Part shown: piece after piece, positions 41,147-49,630 of the stretch
Position numbering within the stretch: position 1 is the first letter of the stretch
Layout: each line of letters starts with the position of its first letter
DNA from: Thermoleophilaceae bacterium
GTDB taxonomy: Bacteria > Actinomycetota > Thermoleophilia > Solirubrobacterales > Thermoleophilaceae
Assembly: GCA_025928265.1 (NCBI GenBank)
Contig: JAICJV010000002.1
Span: 1-64,000, forward strand
DNA: 64,000 bases
Direction: 5' to 3'
Program-made: the position numbers and the translations under genes
The notes under the pieces: generated by a model
Seen by the model: only the letters and a program-made list of their open reading frames with translations
Database searches by the model: none
What the model was told of the DNA's origin: nothing

Positions 41147-41965
41147 CTAACGCCGGTGTGCCGGCATTCCACGCGCAGTGCGGAACGCAGCCGCGATCTC
41201 GCGGGTCGCCGCTTCGGCGCCGAGGGGATAGATGTGAAGGGCATCGACGCCCGGGATGCTCGCCAGTTCGGCGGCCAGCTCCGCCGCCAGGTCGAGTCCG
41301 TCGCCGAGGACGATTCGCCGATGAGCGACGTCCGGCAGCACGCAACCGGGCAGGCGACGCGCGCGGTCCGCCATGCGCTGGTTCCGCAGCAGCGCAAGGC
41401 CGGCATAGAACCGCACGCTGTCGAGCAGTCCCGCGGCGCGCTCGAAGAAGGTGCTCAAGACGCTGAGATCGAAGGTCATCTGCGACTGCACGAACTCCGC
41501 GCCGGCGTCGAGCTTGCGTTCGAGGAGCGCAAGCTCGCGGTCGAGGTCATCTGCGAACGGATTGACGACCGCACCGACCGCGATGTCCTGTGGCGCGGCC
41601 CATTCCTTGACACTTCGGATCAGAGCAGTTGCCGTGAGGTCTCCGACTCGTGGAACATCGTTCACGGGATCGCCTTGGACACACAGGACACCCTCGGCGC
41701 CAAGCGCCGCCGCCCCCACGACCTGAGACTGCAGCGCAAGCCGATTGCGGTCGCGGCAGGAAACGTGAACGACTGTCCTTACGCCCTGCTCCCGCGCCAG
41801 CGCCACCGCCGCGAGCGGCGACATGCGCGCCTCGCCCGCGTGGTTGTCGGTCAGCGCGACGAGGTCAACCGTGTCGGCCAACGTGGCGATCCGCTGACGC
41901 ACCCGCAACGCGTCCGGGCTCGTCGGAAGCGAGATCTCGGCCGATGTGAGAGCCGCCAACGGCAT
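41147..41965 (-). CDS. methylenetetrahydrofolate reductase-like protein
   Basis: A 272-residue TIM-barrel protein of the MTHFR (MetF) family, which reduces methylene-THF to methyl-THF with a flavin. Visible family features are an N-terminal strand with TSAEISLPTSP, DLVALTDNHAGEARMSPLAAV, VVHVSCRDRNRLALQSQVVGAAALGAEGVLCVQGDP and AEFVQSQMTFD. It is slightly shorter than E. coli MetF and lacks its N-terminal segment, as do several actinobacterial paralogues. The ATG at 41965 has TATGCT 9 nt upstream. It may act in C1 metabolism rather than in methionine synthesis. Confidence 0.82.
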   Translation of the reverse strand: MPLAALTSAEISLPTSPDALRVRQRIATLADTVDLVALTDNHAGEARMSPLAAVALAREQGVRTVVHVSCRDRNRLALQSQVVGAAALGAEGVLCVQGDPVNDVPRVGDLTATALIRSVKEWAAPQDIAVGAVVNPFADDLDRELALLERKLDAGAEFVQSQMTFDLSVLSTFFERAAGLLDSVRFYAGLALLRNQRMADRARRLPGCVLPDVAHRRIVLGDGLDLAAELAAELASIPGVDALHIYPLGAEAATREIAAAFRTARGMPAHRR

Positions 41966-41974
41966 CGCGCGCGC

Positions 41975-41980
41975 AGCATA
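41975..41980 (-). promoter_or_regulatory. -10-like hexamer TATGCT for the MetF-like gene
   Basis: On the minus strand TATGCT ends 9 nt before the ATG at 41965. Confidence 0.45.
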
Positions 41981-42037
41981 GGTCAGTCCGGACCGCGAAT
42001 ACCGCTCCGCGTCGACATCGGCGCTCTGACTGAGGCC

Positions 42038-42637
42038 CTACGGATGCCCGGGCGGGTGCGGTAGCGACTTGAGCGCCGAGCGCACCTTCGACTCGGGCAG
42101 CCCGAGCTGCTTGGCGAGCGCGCTCGCCAGGGTGTCGATCTTCTGCTGCCGGCGTGCCTCGTGCTGCGAGCGCTGCTTCGCGATGGCCGCGTCCACCTTC
42201 GCCCGGTCGATCCCGAGCGCGTCCGCGAGGTCCTGCGCGAACTGGTCCTGCTGCTGCTTGCGGACCTTCTGCAGCGCGGCCTCGAGCTTGGACGGCGACA
42301 CGCCGAGCGCGCTGGCAAGGCCGTCGAAGCCTGGACGGCCCCCGGGTCCGGGCCGGATGGCCATGAACGCGGCACGCAGCTTGGCCTCGGACACGCCGAG
42401 CTTCTGCGCGAGCGCCGAGACGTCCGGCCCGAAGCCGGGATGGCGGAACGCGCCGCGGAAGCGCATACCCGGCCCCGGCGGCGGACCGCCGTACGGGCCC
42501 GCGAGTGCCGGGCGCAGCGTCGCCGCGGACGCACCGCCGCCGCCCTCCTGGCTGCCGAGGGCGTAGGCGCCGGTCGCGAGGACGGCGCCGGCGATGACTG
42601 CTGCGGTGGTGCTCCTGCGATTTCTCATGGCCCGCAT
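42038..42637 (-). CDS. exported protein with helical LA-x2-LGV repeats
   Basis: A 199-residue protein with an N-terminal export segment (TTAAVIAGAVLATGAYALG) and a Gly/Pro-rich linker. Four repeats of a helical unit follow: VSALAQKLGVSEAKLRAAF, FDGLASALGVSPSKLEAAL, AQDLADALGIDRAKVDAAI and ASALAKQLGLPESKVRSAL. The repeats have a regular spacing of about 45 residues and may form a helical bundle. I do not recognise the family by name, although similar proteins occur in actinobacteria. An ATG at 42628 is an alternative start. A strong hairpin upstream separates it from the M19-like gene. Confidence 0.65.
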   Translation of the reverse strand: MRAMRNRRSTTAAVIAGAVLATGAYALGSQEGGGGASAATLRPALAGPYGGPPPGPGMRFRGAFRHPGFGPDVSALAQKLGVSEAKLRAAFMAIRPGPGGRPGFDGLASALGVSPSKLEAALQKVRKQQQDQFAQDLADALGIDRAKVDAAIAKQRSQHEARRQQKIDTLASALAKQLGLPESKVRSALKSLPHPPGHP

Positions 42638-42649
42638 GGTTGCGGGCGT

Positions 42650-42679
42650 GGCTGAGAAACAGCCGAGAGTTTCTCAGCC
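42650..42679 (-). terminator. perfect 11-bp hairpin at the end of the M19-like gene
   Basis: GGCTGAGAAAC (42650-42660) pairs with GTTTCTCAGCC (42669-42679) around an 8-nt loop. The stop codon of the M19-like gene (42674-42676) lies in one arm. No T-tract follows. Confidence 0.6.
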
Positions 42680-44200
42680 GCCGGCGCGTCGCCAGGTGTG
42701 CACGTAGGCCCCGGCCGAGTGGAAGAGCATGTCGAGGGCGCGCCTGCCGCCGGCGCGTCGCTGCGCGTCGGCCAGCAGGTCCGGGATGAGCCCGTAGTGC
42801 GCGACACCGTCCTTGTTCAGGTCGAACGTGCGGCTGCCGGTTCGCTCGCGCGTGAACTTGACCTTGCCGCGGAACGCCCGGAACGGGTAGTGCAGCGGCC
42901 GTGTCTTGGCGTCGGCGGCAGGACCCGGCATCGCGGCGAAGCCGCCGACATCTGTTGCGAGCCCCGGCTTGGCGGCGGCGCCGTACGCGCGGAACGCGAG
43001 CACCTTCTTCACGAGCGCGGCCGCGCCGTCGACCGTCGCGGAGGCGAAGCCGCCGAGCGCGTACAGTCGGCGGAGCTCCGACGGGTCCCACGAACCGCCC
43101 GTCCCGGTGTGGCTCGAGATCACGCCCGCGTAGTGGCGCTGCTCGGCAATGCTCAGCACCTGGTCGCGCGCGAGCTCACTCATGTGATCGACCTCGATCA
43201 GCATGTGCTGGTCCATCAGGCGACCGACCGCGTAGCTGCCCAGGTCGGTGAGCCCGCGCGTGTTGCACACCTTGCCGCCACCGGGCGTGACCTCCTCCCC
43301 CTGCCCCGGATGCGGGCACGGGCCGGTCTGGAACGGGAGGCCGGTCTGCGACATCTGCATCGTCCCGATGAAGCTGCCCTTGTCGCCACCCTCGAGTGCC
43401 GCGCCCGCCAGCGCGTTGTCGACCCAGTGGGCAATGAAGATCGTGCGCACGCCCTCGCTCTTGAAGTGAGCGATGCCGCGGTCGATGGCTGCGCGGTCGC
43501 AGTTCGGCTGGCCCAGGAACTCGCTGCATCCGAACGGGTCGGACGACTCGACGCCGATGATCACCGCGAGCCTGCCGCGCTTGATGACCCGCTCGGCCTG
43601 GCGCGAGTTGTAGACGAGCCGGAACCAGCCGTGGCCGCGCCCGCCGCTCTTCGCGTCGACGTAGCGCTGGAGCGCGCGCAGTTCCCTGATCTCGAGATCG
43701 ACCGTCGCCGTCTCGTCGCACGAGTGCGCGCGGCGCGGCTCGATCTTGCAGAGCGGCTCGTCCTCGACCGTCTGCGCCACCACCAGCCGCAGGCCGCCCA
43801 TCCACGCGCGCTGGAGCCAGCGGTAGTAGACCTGCTGGTGGGTGTAGGTGTCGAAGGTCGGCCAGCCCGAGAAGGTGGGCCAGCCGTGTGTGTCGTGCGT
43901 GCCGGCGGGGTTCCCCGCTCGGAGCAGGTTGCCGGTGATGTCGAGGCTGCCGTCGGAGCCGTGCACGTCGGCGTCGTGGCCGAGGGCGGCGGCGACGCCG
44001 TGCGGATCGAACGGCTTGCCCGAGATCACGAGACCGCCGGCGCGCTGGTCGGCGGTGATGTGCACGTGGGGGTCCGCGAAGCCGAGCAGCGAGCCGCGGA
44101 ACGGCTTGCCGCGCGCGTTCAGCCCGGCGTCGCGCGCGTTCGCGCCCGGCACGAAGGCAAGCGCCGCCAGGGCGACCGCAAGCGAGATCCAACCCCTCAT
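42674..44200 (-). CDS. secreted metal-dependent hydrolase, M19 dipeptidase-like
   Basis: A 508-residue exported protein. The signal peptide ends near residue 23 (NAR). The amidohydrolase-like barrel starts with GFADPHVHITAD, which carries a His-x-His metal motif. Further on are VVAQTVEDEPLC, AVIIGVESSDPFGCSEFLG, RTIFIAHWVDNALAG, MLIEVDHMSELARDQVL and YAGVISSHTGTGGSW. The order HxH...E...HxxN...H fits renal-dipeptidase-like (M19) enzymes, though it is longer than usual because of insertions. It probably acts on peptides or D-amino-acid dipeptides outside the cell. TATGCT lies 8 nt before the ATG. Confidence 0.7.
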   Translation of the reverse strand: MRGWISLAVALAALAFVPGANARDAGLNARGKPFRGSLLGFADPHVHITADQRAGGLVISGKPFDPHGVAAALGHDADVHGSDGSLDITGNLLRAGNPAGTHDTHGWPTFSGWPTFDTYTHQQVYYRWLQRAWMGGLRLVVAQTVEDEPLCKIEPRRAHSCDETATVDLEIRELRALQRYVDAKSGGRGHGWFRLVYNSRQAERVIKRGRLAVIIGVESSDPFGCSEFLGQPNCDRAAIDRGIAHFKSEGVRTIFIAHWVDNALAGAALEGGDKGSFIGTMQMSQTGLPFQTGPCPHPGQGEEVTPGGGKVCNTRGLTDLGSYAVGRLMDQHMLIEVDHMSELARDQVLSIAEQRHYAGVISSHTGTGGSWDPSELRRLYALGGFASATVDGAAALVKKVLAFRAYGAAAKPGLATDVGGFAAMPGPAADAKTRPLHYPFRAFRGKVKFTRERTGSRTFDLNKDGVAHYGLIPDLLADAQRRAGGRRALDMLFHSAGAYVHTWRRAGG

Positions 44201-44208
44201 CCCGACGC

Positions 44209-44214
44209 AGCATA
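44209..44214 (-). promoter_or_regulatory. -10-like hexamer TATGCT for the M19-like gene
   Basis: On the minus strand TATGCT ends 8 nt before the ATG at 44200. Confidence 0.4.
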
Positions 44215-44220
44215 AGCATC

Positions 44221-44247
44221 TGTCACAGCCGGCGTGGGTGACTCGTC
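44221..44247 (+). promoter_or_regulatory. ECF41-type promoter TGTCACA-N16-CGTC
   Basis: TGTCACA (44221-44227) and CGTC (44244-44247), 16 nt apart, match the known ECF41 promoter elements. They lie 30 nt before the start of the epimerase-ECF41 operon, so the sigma factor probably drives its own operon. Confidence 0.85.
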
Positions 44248-44276
44248 TCAGATTTGAAACGACGAGAGGAGACACG

Positions 44277-45218
44277 ATGAAGGTCCTGGTAGCAGGAGCA
44301 ACGGGAGCGCTGGGCAAGCAGCTCGTGCCACGGCTGGTTGCCGCCGGGCACGAGGTGAGCGGCACGACCCGCAGCGCCGCGAAGCGAGAGGCGCTCTTCG
44401 AGTCGGGTGCCCACCCGCTCGTGGCCGACATGCTCGATCCCGACCAGGTCGCGGAGGCCGTCGCGGAGGTCGCGCCGGACGTGATCGTGCACGAGCTCAC
44501 GTCGCTCTCGGGCGCGATGGACCTGCGCCACTTCGACCGCGACTTCGCCCTGACCAACAGACTGCGCACCGAGGCCACCGACCACCTTCTCGCGGCGGGC
44601 CGCGCCGTAGGCATCAAGCGGTTCGTCGCGCAGAGCTACGCGGGCTGGCCCTACGCACGCACCGGCGGGAGGGTCAAGACCGAGGACGACCCGCTCGACC
44701 CGACCCCCGTCGATGACATGCGGGAGTCGTTCGACGCCATCCGCCACCTCGAGGACGCGGTCACGGGCGCGAGCTGGACGGAGGGCATCGTCCTCCGCTA
44801 CGGCGGCTTCTACGGCCCGGGCACGTCGATGGCGCCGGACGGCGACCACGTGAAGATGATCCGTGAGCGCAAGTTCCCCGTCGTGGGCGACGGGGCGGGC
44901 GTCTGGTCGTTCGTGCACATCGAGGACGCCGCCGACGCGACGGTGCTCGCGGTCGAGCGCGGCAGGCGCGGCATCTACAACATCGTCGACGACGAGCCCG
45001 CTCCGGTGGCGGACTGGCTCCCGGCGATGGCGGCTGCGCTCGGCGGGAAGCCGCCGCGCCGCGTGCCGCGCTGGTTCGGACGGCTCGTCGCCGGCGAGGC
45101 GGCAACGGTCATGATGACGGAGGTGCGAGGAGCGTCGAACGCGAAGGCCAAGCGCGAGCTCGGCTGGGAGCCGCGCCACCCGACCTGGCGCCGCGAGGTC
45201 GCGGCGGTGGCAGCGTGA
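44277..45218 (+). CDS. NAD(P)-dependent epimerase/oxidoreductase linked to ECF41
   Basis: A 313-residue Rossmann-fold protein of the extended/atypical SDR group. The nucleotide-binding motif is GATGALGKQLV at residues 7-17; the later parts RFVAQSYAGWPYA and GIVLRYGGFYGPGTSM fit the NAD-dependent epimerase/dehydratase family. It has a good ribosome-binding site (AGAGGAG) before ATG 44277. Its stop overlaps the sigma factor start by 4 nt (GTGA). ECF41 genes are typically linked to a carboxymuconolactone decarboxylase, oxidoreductase or epimerase gene, and this is the oxidoreductase/epimerase version. Its substrate is unknown. Confidence 0.88.
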   Translation: MKVLVAGATGALGKQLVPRLVAAGHEVSGTTRSAAKREALFESGAHPLVADMLDPDQVAEAVAEVAPDVIVHELTSLSGAMDLRHFDRDFALTNRLRTEATDHLLAAGRAVGIKRFVAQSYAGWPYARTGGRVKTEDDPLDPTPVDDMRESFDAIRHLEDAVTGASWTEGIVLRYGGFYGPGTSMAPDGDHVKMIRERKFPVVGDGAGVWSFVHIEDAADATVLAVERGRRGIYNIVDDEPAPVADWLPAMAAALGGKPPRRVPRWFGRLVAGEAATVMMTEVRGASNAKAKRELGWEPRHPTWRREVAAVAA

Positions 45219-46141
45219 ACGCGTCGCGCGACCAGCTTCTCGACGAGCTGCGCCCCGTCGCGTTCGGGATCGCCTACCGGATGCTCGGCAGCGTGGCGGA
45301 GGCGGAGGACGTGGTGCAGGAATCGCTTCTCCGTCTCGACCGGGCGCTGGATGACGAGCGCGACCCGGTCGAGTCGCCGCGCGCGTACCTCGCCACCGTG
45401 GCGTCGCGGCTGTCGATCGATCAGCTTCGGTCGGCGCGTGCGCGGCGCGAGCGGTACGTGGGCGAGTGGCTGCCGGAGCCGCTCGTGACCGATCCCGAGC
45501 CCGGCCCGGATCAGCGCGTCGAAGAGGCCGAGTCCCTGTCGCTCGCGTTCCTCGTCCTGCTCGAGACACTGTCGCCGGAGCAGCGCGCGGCGCTCCTCCT
45601 CCACGATGTCTTCGACTACGGCTACGACGAGGTCGCGGAGATCGTCGGCAAGAGCGAGGACAACGCGCGGCAGCTGACCTCACGCGCGCGCCGGCACGTG
45701 CAGGAGCGGCGGCCACGCTTCGAGCCCTCGCGCGATCAGCGCGACGCGCTGGCCGAGCGCTTCTTCGCCGCGGCCAACGACGGCGATGTGGAGGCGCTCG
45801 AGGCGCTTCTGGCCGAGGACGTCGAGCTACACGGCGACGGCGGCGGCAAGGTGCCGGCGCTCGCCCGGATGCTGCGCGGCCGCGATCGTGTCGCCCGCAC
45901 GTTCATCGCGTGGGCGCGGCAGGGGCGGCGCATCGCGGGCACCTCGTTCCGGATCGTGCAGCTGAACGGCCACCCCGGCGCTCTCGTGTTCGACGCGAAC
46001 GGCCACGTGCTCGCCGCGATGGCACTCGACGTGGCGGACGGACGCGTGCAGGCGATCCGCTCCGTGGTGAACCCGGACAAGCTGGGCCACCTCGGAGCGG
46101 TCGCCGATGTGCGTGAGTACCTCGCCCGCCGCGATTCCTAG
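45215..46141 (+). CDS. ECF41-family sigma factor with SnoaL-like C-terminal domain
   Basis: A 308-residue sigma factor. Regions 2 and 4 cover residues 8-165 (YRMLGSVAEAEDVVQESLLRL, SPEQRAALLLHDVFDYGYDEVAEIV). The fused SnoaL-like domain at about 178-300 replaces an anti-sigma factor. The three ECF41 signatures are all present: WLPEP at 85-89, DGGGK at 208-212 and NPDKL at 286-290. In studied members the C-terminal domain both activates and inhibits the sigma factor. The GTG start overlaps the epimerase stop. A matching promoter precedes the operon. Confidence 0.95.
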   Translation: MNASRDQLLDELRPVAFGIAYRMLGSVAEAEDVVQESLLRLDRALDDERDPVESPRAYLATVASRLSIDQLRSARARRERYVGEWLPEPLVTDPEPGPDQRVEEAESLSLAFLVLLETLSPEQRAALLLHDVFDYGYDEVAEIVGKSEDNARQLTSRARRHVQERRPRFEPSRDQRDALAERFFAAANDGDVEALEALLAEDVELHGDGGGKVPALARMLRGRDRVARTFIAWARQGRRIAGTSFRIVQLNGHPGALVFDANGHVLAAMALDVADGRVQAIRSVVNPDKLGHLGAVADVREYLARRDS

Positions 46142-46641
46142 CGGGTCAGCGTCACGGGCGTCGTGCCGAAGATGCCCGTGATGGTCCGGCCGTCGTCGGA
46201 GATGATGCCGCTCAGTCCGACGTCCGGGTGGAGGCTTGCCTTGCCGCCCTGGGTGAAGCGCAGGAAGACCTGGTTGCCGGTCACGCTGCCACTGTCGATC
46301 TTGAAGGTGGGCGAGTCGCCGGACACGATCCGCGTGTAGGTGCCGGTGAACTTGTCGCGGTCCTGCGTCACGCTCAGCACCACCTGGTTGCCGATGACGG
46401 ACTGCTCGACGCCGGTCCACGTGCCGGTGATGTTGGCCGCAGTCGGCGCGGGCGGTGTCACGACGCCACCGCCGCCGCCACCGAGGTCGCCGCCGCCGCC
46501 CGGCAGCTGGAGGCCGCCGCCGCCACCACCGCCACCACCACCGCTGGTACCGCCGCCGCCCTTCGCGATCGCGCCCGGCGCGAACGCCGCCGCCGTGACG
46601 ACTGCGGTCGCAATCGCGACTCCCGTATGTAGCTTGCTCAT
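46138..46641 (-). CDS. secreted Gly-rich beta protein, unknown function
   Basis: A 167-residue exported protein. The signal peptide ends at AIA (residue 26), followed by a Gly-rich stretch (KGGGGTSGGGG, then GGGGDLGGGGGG) up to about residue 60 and a beta domain (ITGTWTGVEQSVIGNQVVLSVTQ, FTGTYTRIVSG, GLSGIISDDGRTITGIFG). The beta part resembles small lipocalin-like or META-like barrels, but no family can be named. It has GAGGGGAC upstream of the ATG. Its end overlaps the sigma factor gene by 4 nt, convergently. Confidence 0.65.
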   Translation of the reverse strand: MSKLHTGVAIATAVVTAAAFAPGAIAKGGGGTSGGGGGGGGGGLQLPGGGGDLGGGGGGVVTPPAPTAANITGTWTGVEQSVIGNQVVLSVTQDRDKFTGTYTRIVSGDSPTFKIDSGSVTGNQVFLRFTQGGKASLHPDVGLSGIISDDGRTITGIFGTTPVTLTR

Positions 46642-46985
46642 CTGCGTCCCCTCTGCGTTTGATGGTCCGACCGGCCCACCCGGTCATCCGCTTTATCCGT
46701 GACGGGCGGTCTGGCAGTAAATGGGACGTTGGTCGTAGGACCGCGGTGCGCTCCGCTCGAACCTGCTGCGGCCGTCGCGGCGATGCCGGATCGGCTGGGT
46801 AGGGTGGCGAGCGGGGCGAACGTCGGTTTCTCCCCCGCCGAAGGGGGAGTAATGGACGTTCACCTTCCGTCCCGCCCTCCCTACTTGCCAATCACGCAAG
46901 CTCGCATCCCGCCGCGCCGCGCGCCGTGCGGAGCTCCTACCAACAGGTGGTTCACCAAGGCGGCCCCCCGGGGTACCGCGCTACC
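46642..46985. other. 344-nt divergent intergenic region with a symmetric dyad
   Basis: No gene is supported here. It separates two divergent starts and should hold promoters for both. Its main feature is a nested dyad at 46819-46860, listed separately. Confidence 0.5.
46819..46860. promoter_or_regulatory. nested symmetric dyad, 42 bp
   Basis: AACGTC (46819-46824) pairs with GACGTT (46855-46860), and CTCCCCC (46830-46836) pairs with GGGGGAG (46843-46849) around the loop GCCGAA. The two stems are separated by exactly 5 nt on each side. Terminator, operator or leader RNA are all possible. Confidence 0.6.
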
Positions 46986-48008
46986 ATGCCGCCCGCCCCC
47001 AGGAAGCGCCTCACCGTCGCCGTCACCGGCCCAACAGGGACCTTCGGGTTCGGCCTCGTGCCGCTGCTGCAGTCCGATCGCCGCGTCGCGCACATCGTCG
47101 GGATCGCGCGGCGCCCCTTCGACCCCGCCGCGCAGGGCTGGACGAAGATGGAGTACCGCCGGGGTGACGTGCGTGACACCGAGGCGCTGAAGGATGCGTT
47201 CCAGGGCGCGGACGTGGTCGTGCACCTGGCGTTCATGATCACCGGCAACGCGTCGCGGTCGACCATTCGGGCCATCAACGTGGAGGGCACGCTCAACGCG
47301 TACCGAGCCGCCGCGGCCGCGGGCGCCAGACGCTTCGTGTACGCGTCGTCGGTGGCCGCGTACGGCTTCCACTCCGACAACCCGGTGGGGATGAAGGAGG
47401 ACTGGCCGGTCCGCCCCGCGGCGCATCTGTTCTACGCACAGGAGAAGGCGGAGCTCGAGCAGCTGCTGAGGGACGAGTCAGAGCAGCATCCGGAGCTCGA
47501 TCTGTACCTCCTGCGCCCGCCCATCGTGCTCGGTCCGCACGCGATGGGCGCAAAGGACGCGCTGCCCGGACCGGTCGCCGCGGTCGGCAAGCGGCTACTC
47601 GAGGTGGTCGGCCGGCTGCCCGTGCCGATCCTCGCCGTCACGCCCGACGCGCCCGTCCAGTTCATCCACGAGGACGACGTCGGCCAGGCGCTGCTCAAGT
47701 GCGTGGTCGGCGCGGGTCCGCCCGGCGCCTACAACATCGCCGGCGACGGCGTGCTCACCGGCAGCGACATCGCGCGCGAGCTCGGCCTCAAGCCCATCTC
47801 GATCCCCGCTCGCGCGCTGTATGCCGCCGCCGGCGCCGCGGCCTCACTGCCGAAGCCGTCGTTCACGCCGCCGGCCGTGGACTGGGTCGAGGCGATCAGC
47901 CACCCGGCGATCATGGACACGTCGAAGGCGCGCAGGGAGCTCGGCTGGTCGCCGAAGTACAGCGCGGTCGAGGCGCTCCGCGCGACGCTGCCGACGAACG
48001 ACAACTGA
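46986..48008 (+). CDS. NAD-dependent epimerase/dehydratase (extended SDR)
   Basis: A 340-residue extended SDR protein. The cofactor motif is TGPTGTFGFGL at residues 14-24, the catalytic Ser lies in VYASSVAAYG near 120, and the usual YxxxK is represented by FYAQEKAELEQ. Later motifs are YLLRPPIVLGPHAMG and FIHEDDVGQAL. Enzymes of this shape act on nucleotide sugars or steroid-like ketones. It starts at ATG 46986; the upstream sequence is unrelated. The gene stands alone, convergent with the acyl-CoA carboxylase subunit. Confidence 0.85.
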   Translation: MPPAPRKRLTVAVTGPTGTFGFGLVPLLQSDRRVAHIVGIARRPFDPAAQGWTKMEYRRGDVRDTEALKDAFQGADVVVHLAFMITGNASRSTIRAINVEGTLNAYRAAAAAGARRFVYASSVAAYGFHSDNPVGMKEDWPVRPAAHLFYAQEKAELEQLLRDESEQHPELDLYLLRPPIVLGPHAMGAKDALPGPVAAVGKRLLEVVGRLPVPILAVTPDAPVQFIHEDDVGQALLKCVVGAGPPGAYNIAGDGVLTGSDIARELGLKPISIPARALYAAAGAAASLPKPSFTPPAVDWVEAISHPAIMDTSKARRELGWSPKYSAVEALRATLPTNDN

Positions 48009-48011
48009 GGG

Positions 48012-49565
48012 TTACCACGTGTCGACGAAGCGGTGGCCGCGCGTGGGCTCCGCGGGCTGAGCCGCTGCGCGCAACGTCGAGGCGATCAGCCCGCGTGTCT
48101 CCGCCGGGTCGATCACGTCGTCGATCTCGAACAGCGTGGCTGCGTTCAGCGCCTTCGCGTTCTGCTCGGCCGCCGCAGTGAGCTCGCGCACCCGCTGCTC
48201 GCGTGCGGCGTCGTCGGGAAGCGCCTCGAGCTCCTTGCGCAGCGCCAGCTTCACCGCGCCCTCGAGGCCCATCGGACCCATGTGCGCGCTCGGCCACGCG
48301 ACGGTGAGCAGCGGCTCATGTGTGCTGCCGGCCATCATCGCCTGCCCGCCGAGGCCGTATCCGCGCCGCAGCACCACGGCGATGAACGGCACCCGCAGCG
48401 ACGCGCCCGCCACCAGCAGGCGCGATGTATGGCGCACGAGGCCGGTGGCCTCGGCCTGCGGGCCCACCATCATCCCGGGCGTGTCGACGAGTGAGACGAG
48501 CGGGATGCCGAACGCGTCGCACAGCTGCATGAAGCGCGCCGCCTTGTCGGCCGCGTCGCTCGTGATCGCGCCCGCCATGTAACGCGTGTCGTTGGCGACG
48601 AAGCCGACGGCGCGGCCGTCGATCCGCGCGAGCGCCGTGGCCATCTCGGGCGCGAACTTCTCGCGCAGGAACGTGGCCGACCCCTCGTCGGCGAGCGTCT
48701 CGATGATCGGCTTCACGTTGTACGCGCGGCGCTGGCGTTCGGGCACCATGTCGCGCAGGCGCGACTGGTCGGTCTCGACGGCGCTCGGCGTTGGCCCCTG
48801 GAAGTAGCCGAGCAGCTTCTTGGTGGCCGCAGTGGCCGTTGCCTCGTCGGGGACCAGGAGGTCGATCACGCCGTTGCGCGTCTGAACGTCGGCCGGCCCA
48901 ACGTCGTCGGGGTCCACCTTGCCGAGCCCGCCGCCCTCGATCATCGCCGGGCCGCCCATGCCGATCGAGACGTTCTCGGTGGCCACGATGAGGTCGGCGC
49001 AGCCGGCGATGACCGCGTTGCCCGCGAAGCAGCGGCCGGCGACCACCGCGATCCGCGGGACGAGCCCGGACAGCGACGCCCACAACGCGAACGCGCGCAC
49101 GTCGAGCGCCGAGACCACCGGGTGGTCGGTGTCGCCGGGACGCCCGCCGCCGCCTTCGGCGTAGAAGACGGTGGGCAGCCGCATGCGCTCGATCAGCTCG
49201 AACAGGCGGTCCTTCTTGAGGTGGCCGAACACGCCCTGCGTGCCCGCGAGGACGGTGTAGTCGTAGGAGAGCACGGCGCACGGACCGCCGTTCACGCTGG
49301 CTGTTCCGGCGACGAGGCCGTCCGCCGGGGTGCGGGCGATCAGGTCGTCGAGATCGCGCCGCGCGCGCTGTGCCGCGATCGCGAAGCGTCCGTACTCGAC
49401 GAACGAGCCGGGATCGACCAGGTCCTCGATGTTCTCGCGCGCGGTCCGCGCGCCGCTGCCGTGGCGGCGCTCCACCGCCTCCGGCCGCGCCGCGTCCTGC
49501 GTGAGCGCGCGTCGCTCCAGGACCTCGTCGAGGTCGTGGCGCTCGGGCTGTTCGTCGTTCGGCAC
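48012..49565 (-). CDS. acyl-CoA carboxylase carboxyltransferase subunit
   Basis: A 517-residue biotin-dependent carboxyltransferase, which moves the carboxyl group from carboxybiotin to an acyl-CoA. The two crotonase-like halves are visible: LIARTPADGLVAGTASVNG and YDYTVLAGTQGVFGHLKKDRLFELIERMRLP in the first, then GRAVGFVANDTRYMAGAITSDAADKAARFMQLCDAFGIPLVSLVDTPGMMVG and YGLGGQAMMAG in the second. The GTG at 49565 is used; an in-frame GTG at 49589 adds eight residues. The biotin carboxylase/BCCP partner is not in this window. Propionyl-, acetyl- or geranyl-type specificity cannot be read. Confidence 0.88.
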   Translation of the reverse strand: MPNDEQPERHDLDEVLERRALTQDAARPEAVERRHGSGARTARENIEDLVDPGSFVEYGRFAIAAQRARRDLDDLIARTPADGLVAGTASVNGGPCAVLSYDYTVLAGTQGVFGHLKKDRLFELIERMRLPTVFYAEGGGGRPGDTDHPVVSALDVRAFALWASLSGLVPRIAVVAGRCFAGNAVIAGCADLIVATENVSIGMGGPAMIEGGGLGKVDPDDVGPADVQTRNGVIDLLVPDEATATAATKKLLGYFQGPTPSAVETDQSRLRDMVPERQRRAYNVKPIIETLADEGSATFLREKFAPEMATALARIDGRAVGFVANDTRYMAGAITSDAADKAARFMQLCDAFGIPLVSLVDTPGMMVGPQAEATGLVRHTSRLLVAGASLRVPFIAVVLRRGYGLGGQAMMAGSTHEPLLTVAWPSAHMGPMGLEGAVKLALRKELEALPDDAAREQRVRELTAAAEQNAKALNAATLFEIDDVIDPAETRGLIASTLRAAAQPAEPTRGHRFVDTW

Positions 49566-49630
49566 GCGCGCATACTGCCACCTCCGCACCTATGCTTGGT
49601 CGCGGACCTCAAGGGGGGATCGAGATACAG

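Noticed and set aside
46699-47190. Open frames in the gap before the epimerase gene
   Set aside because: They overlap the gene start in another frame and look like random translation.
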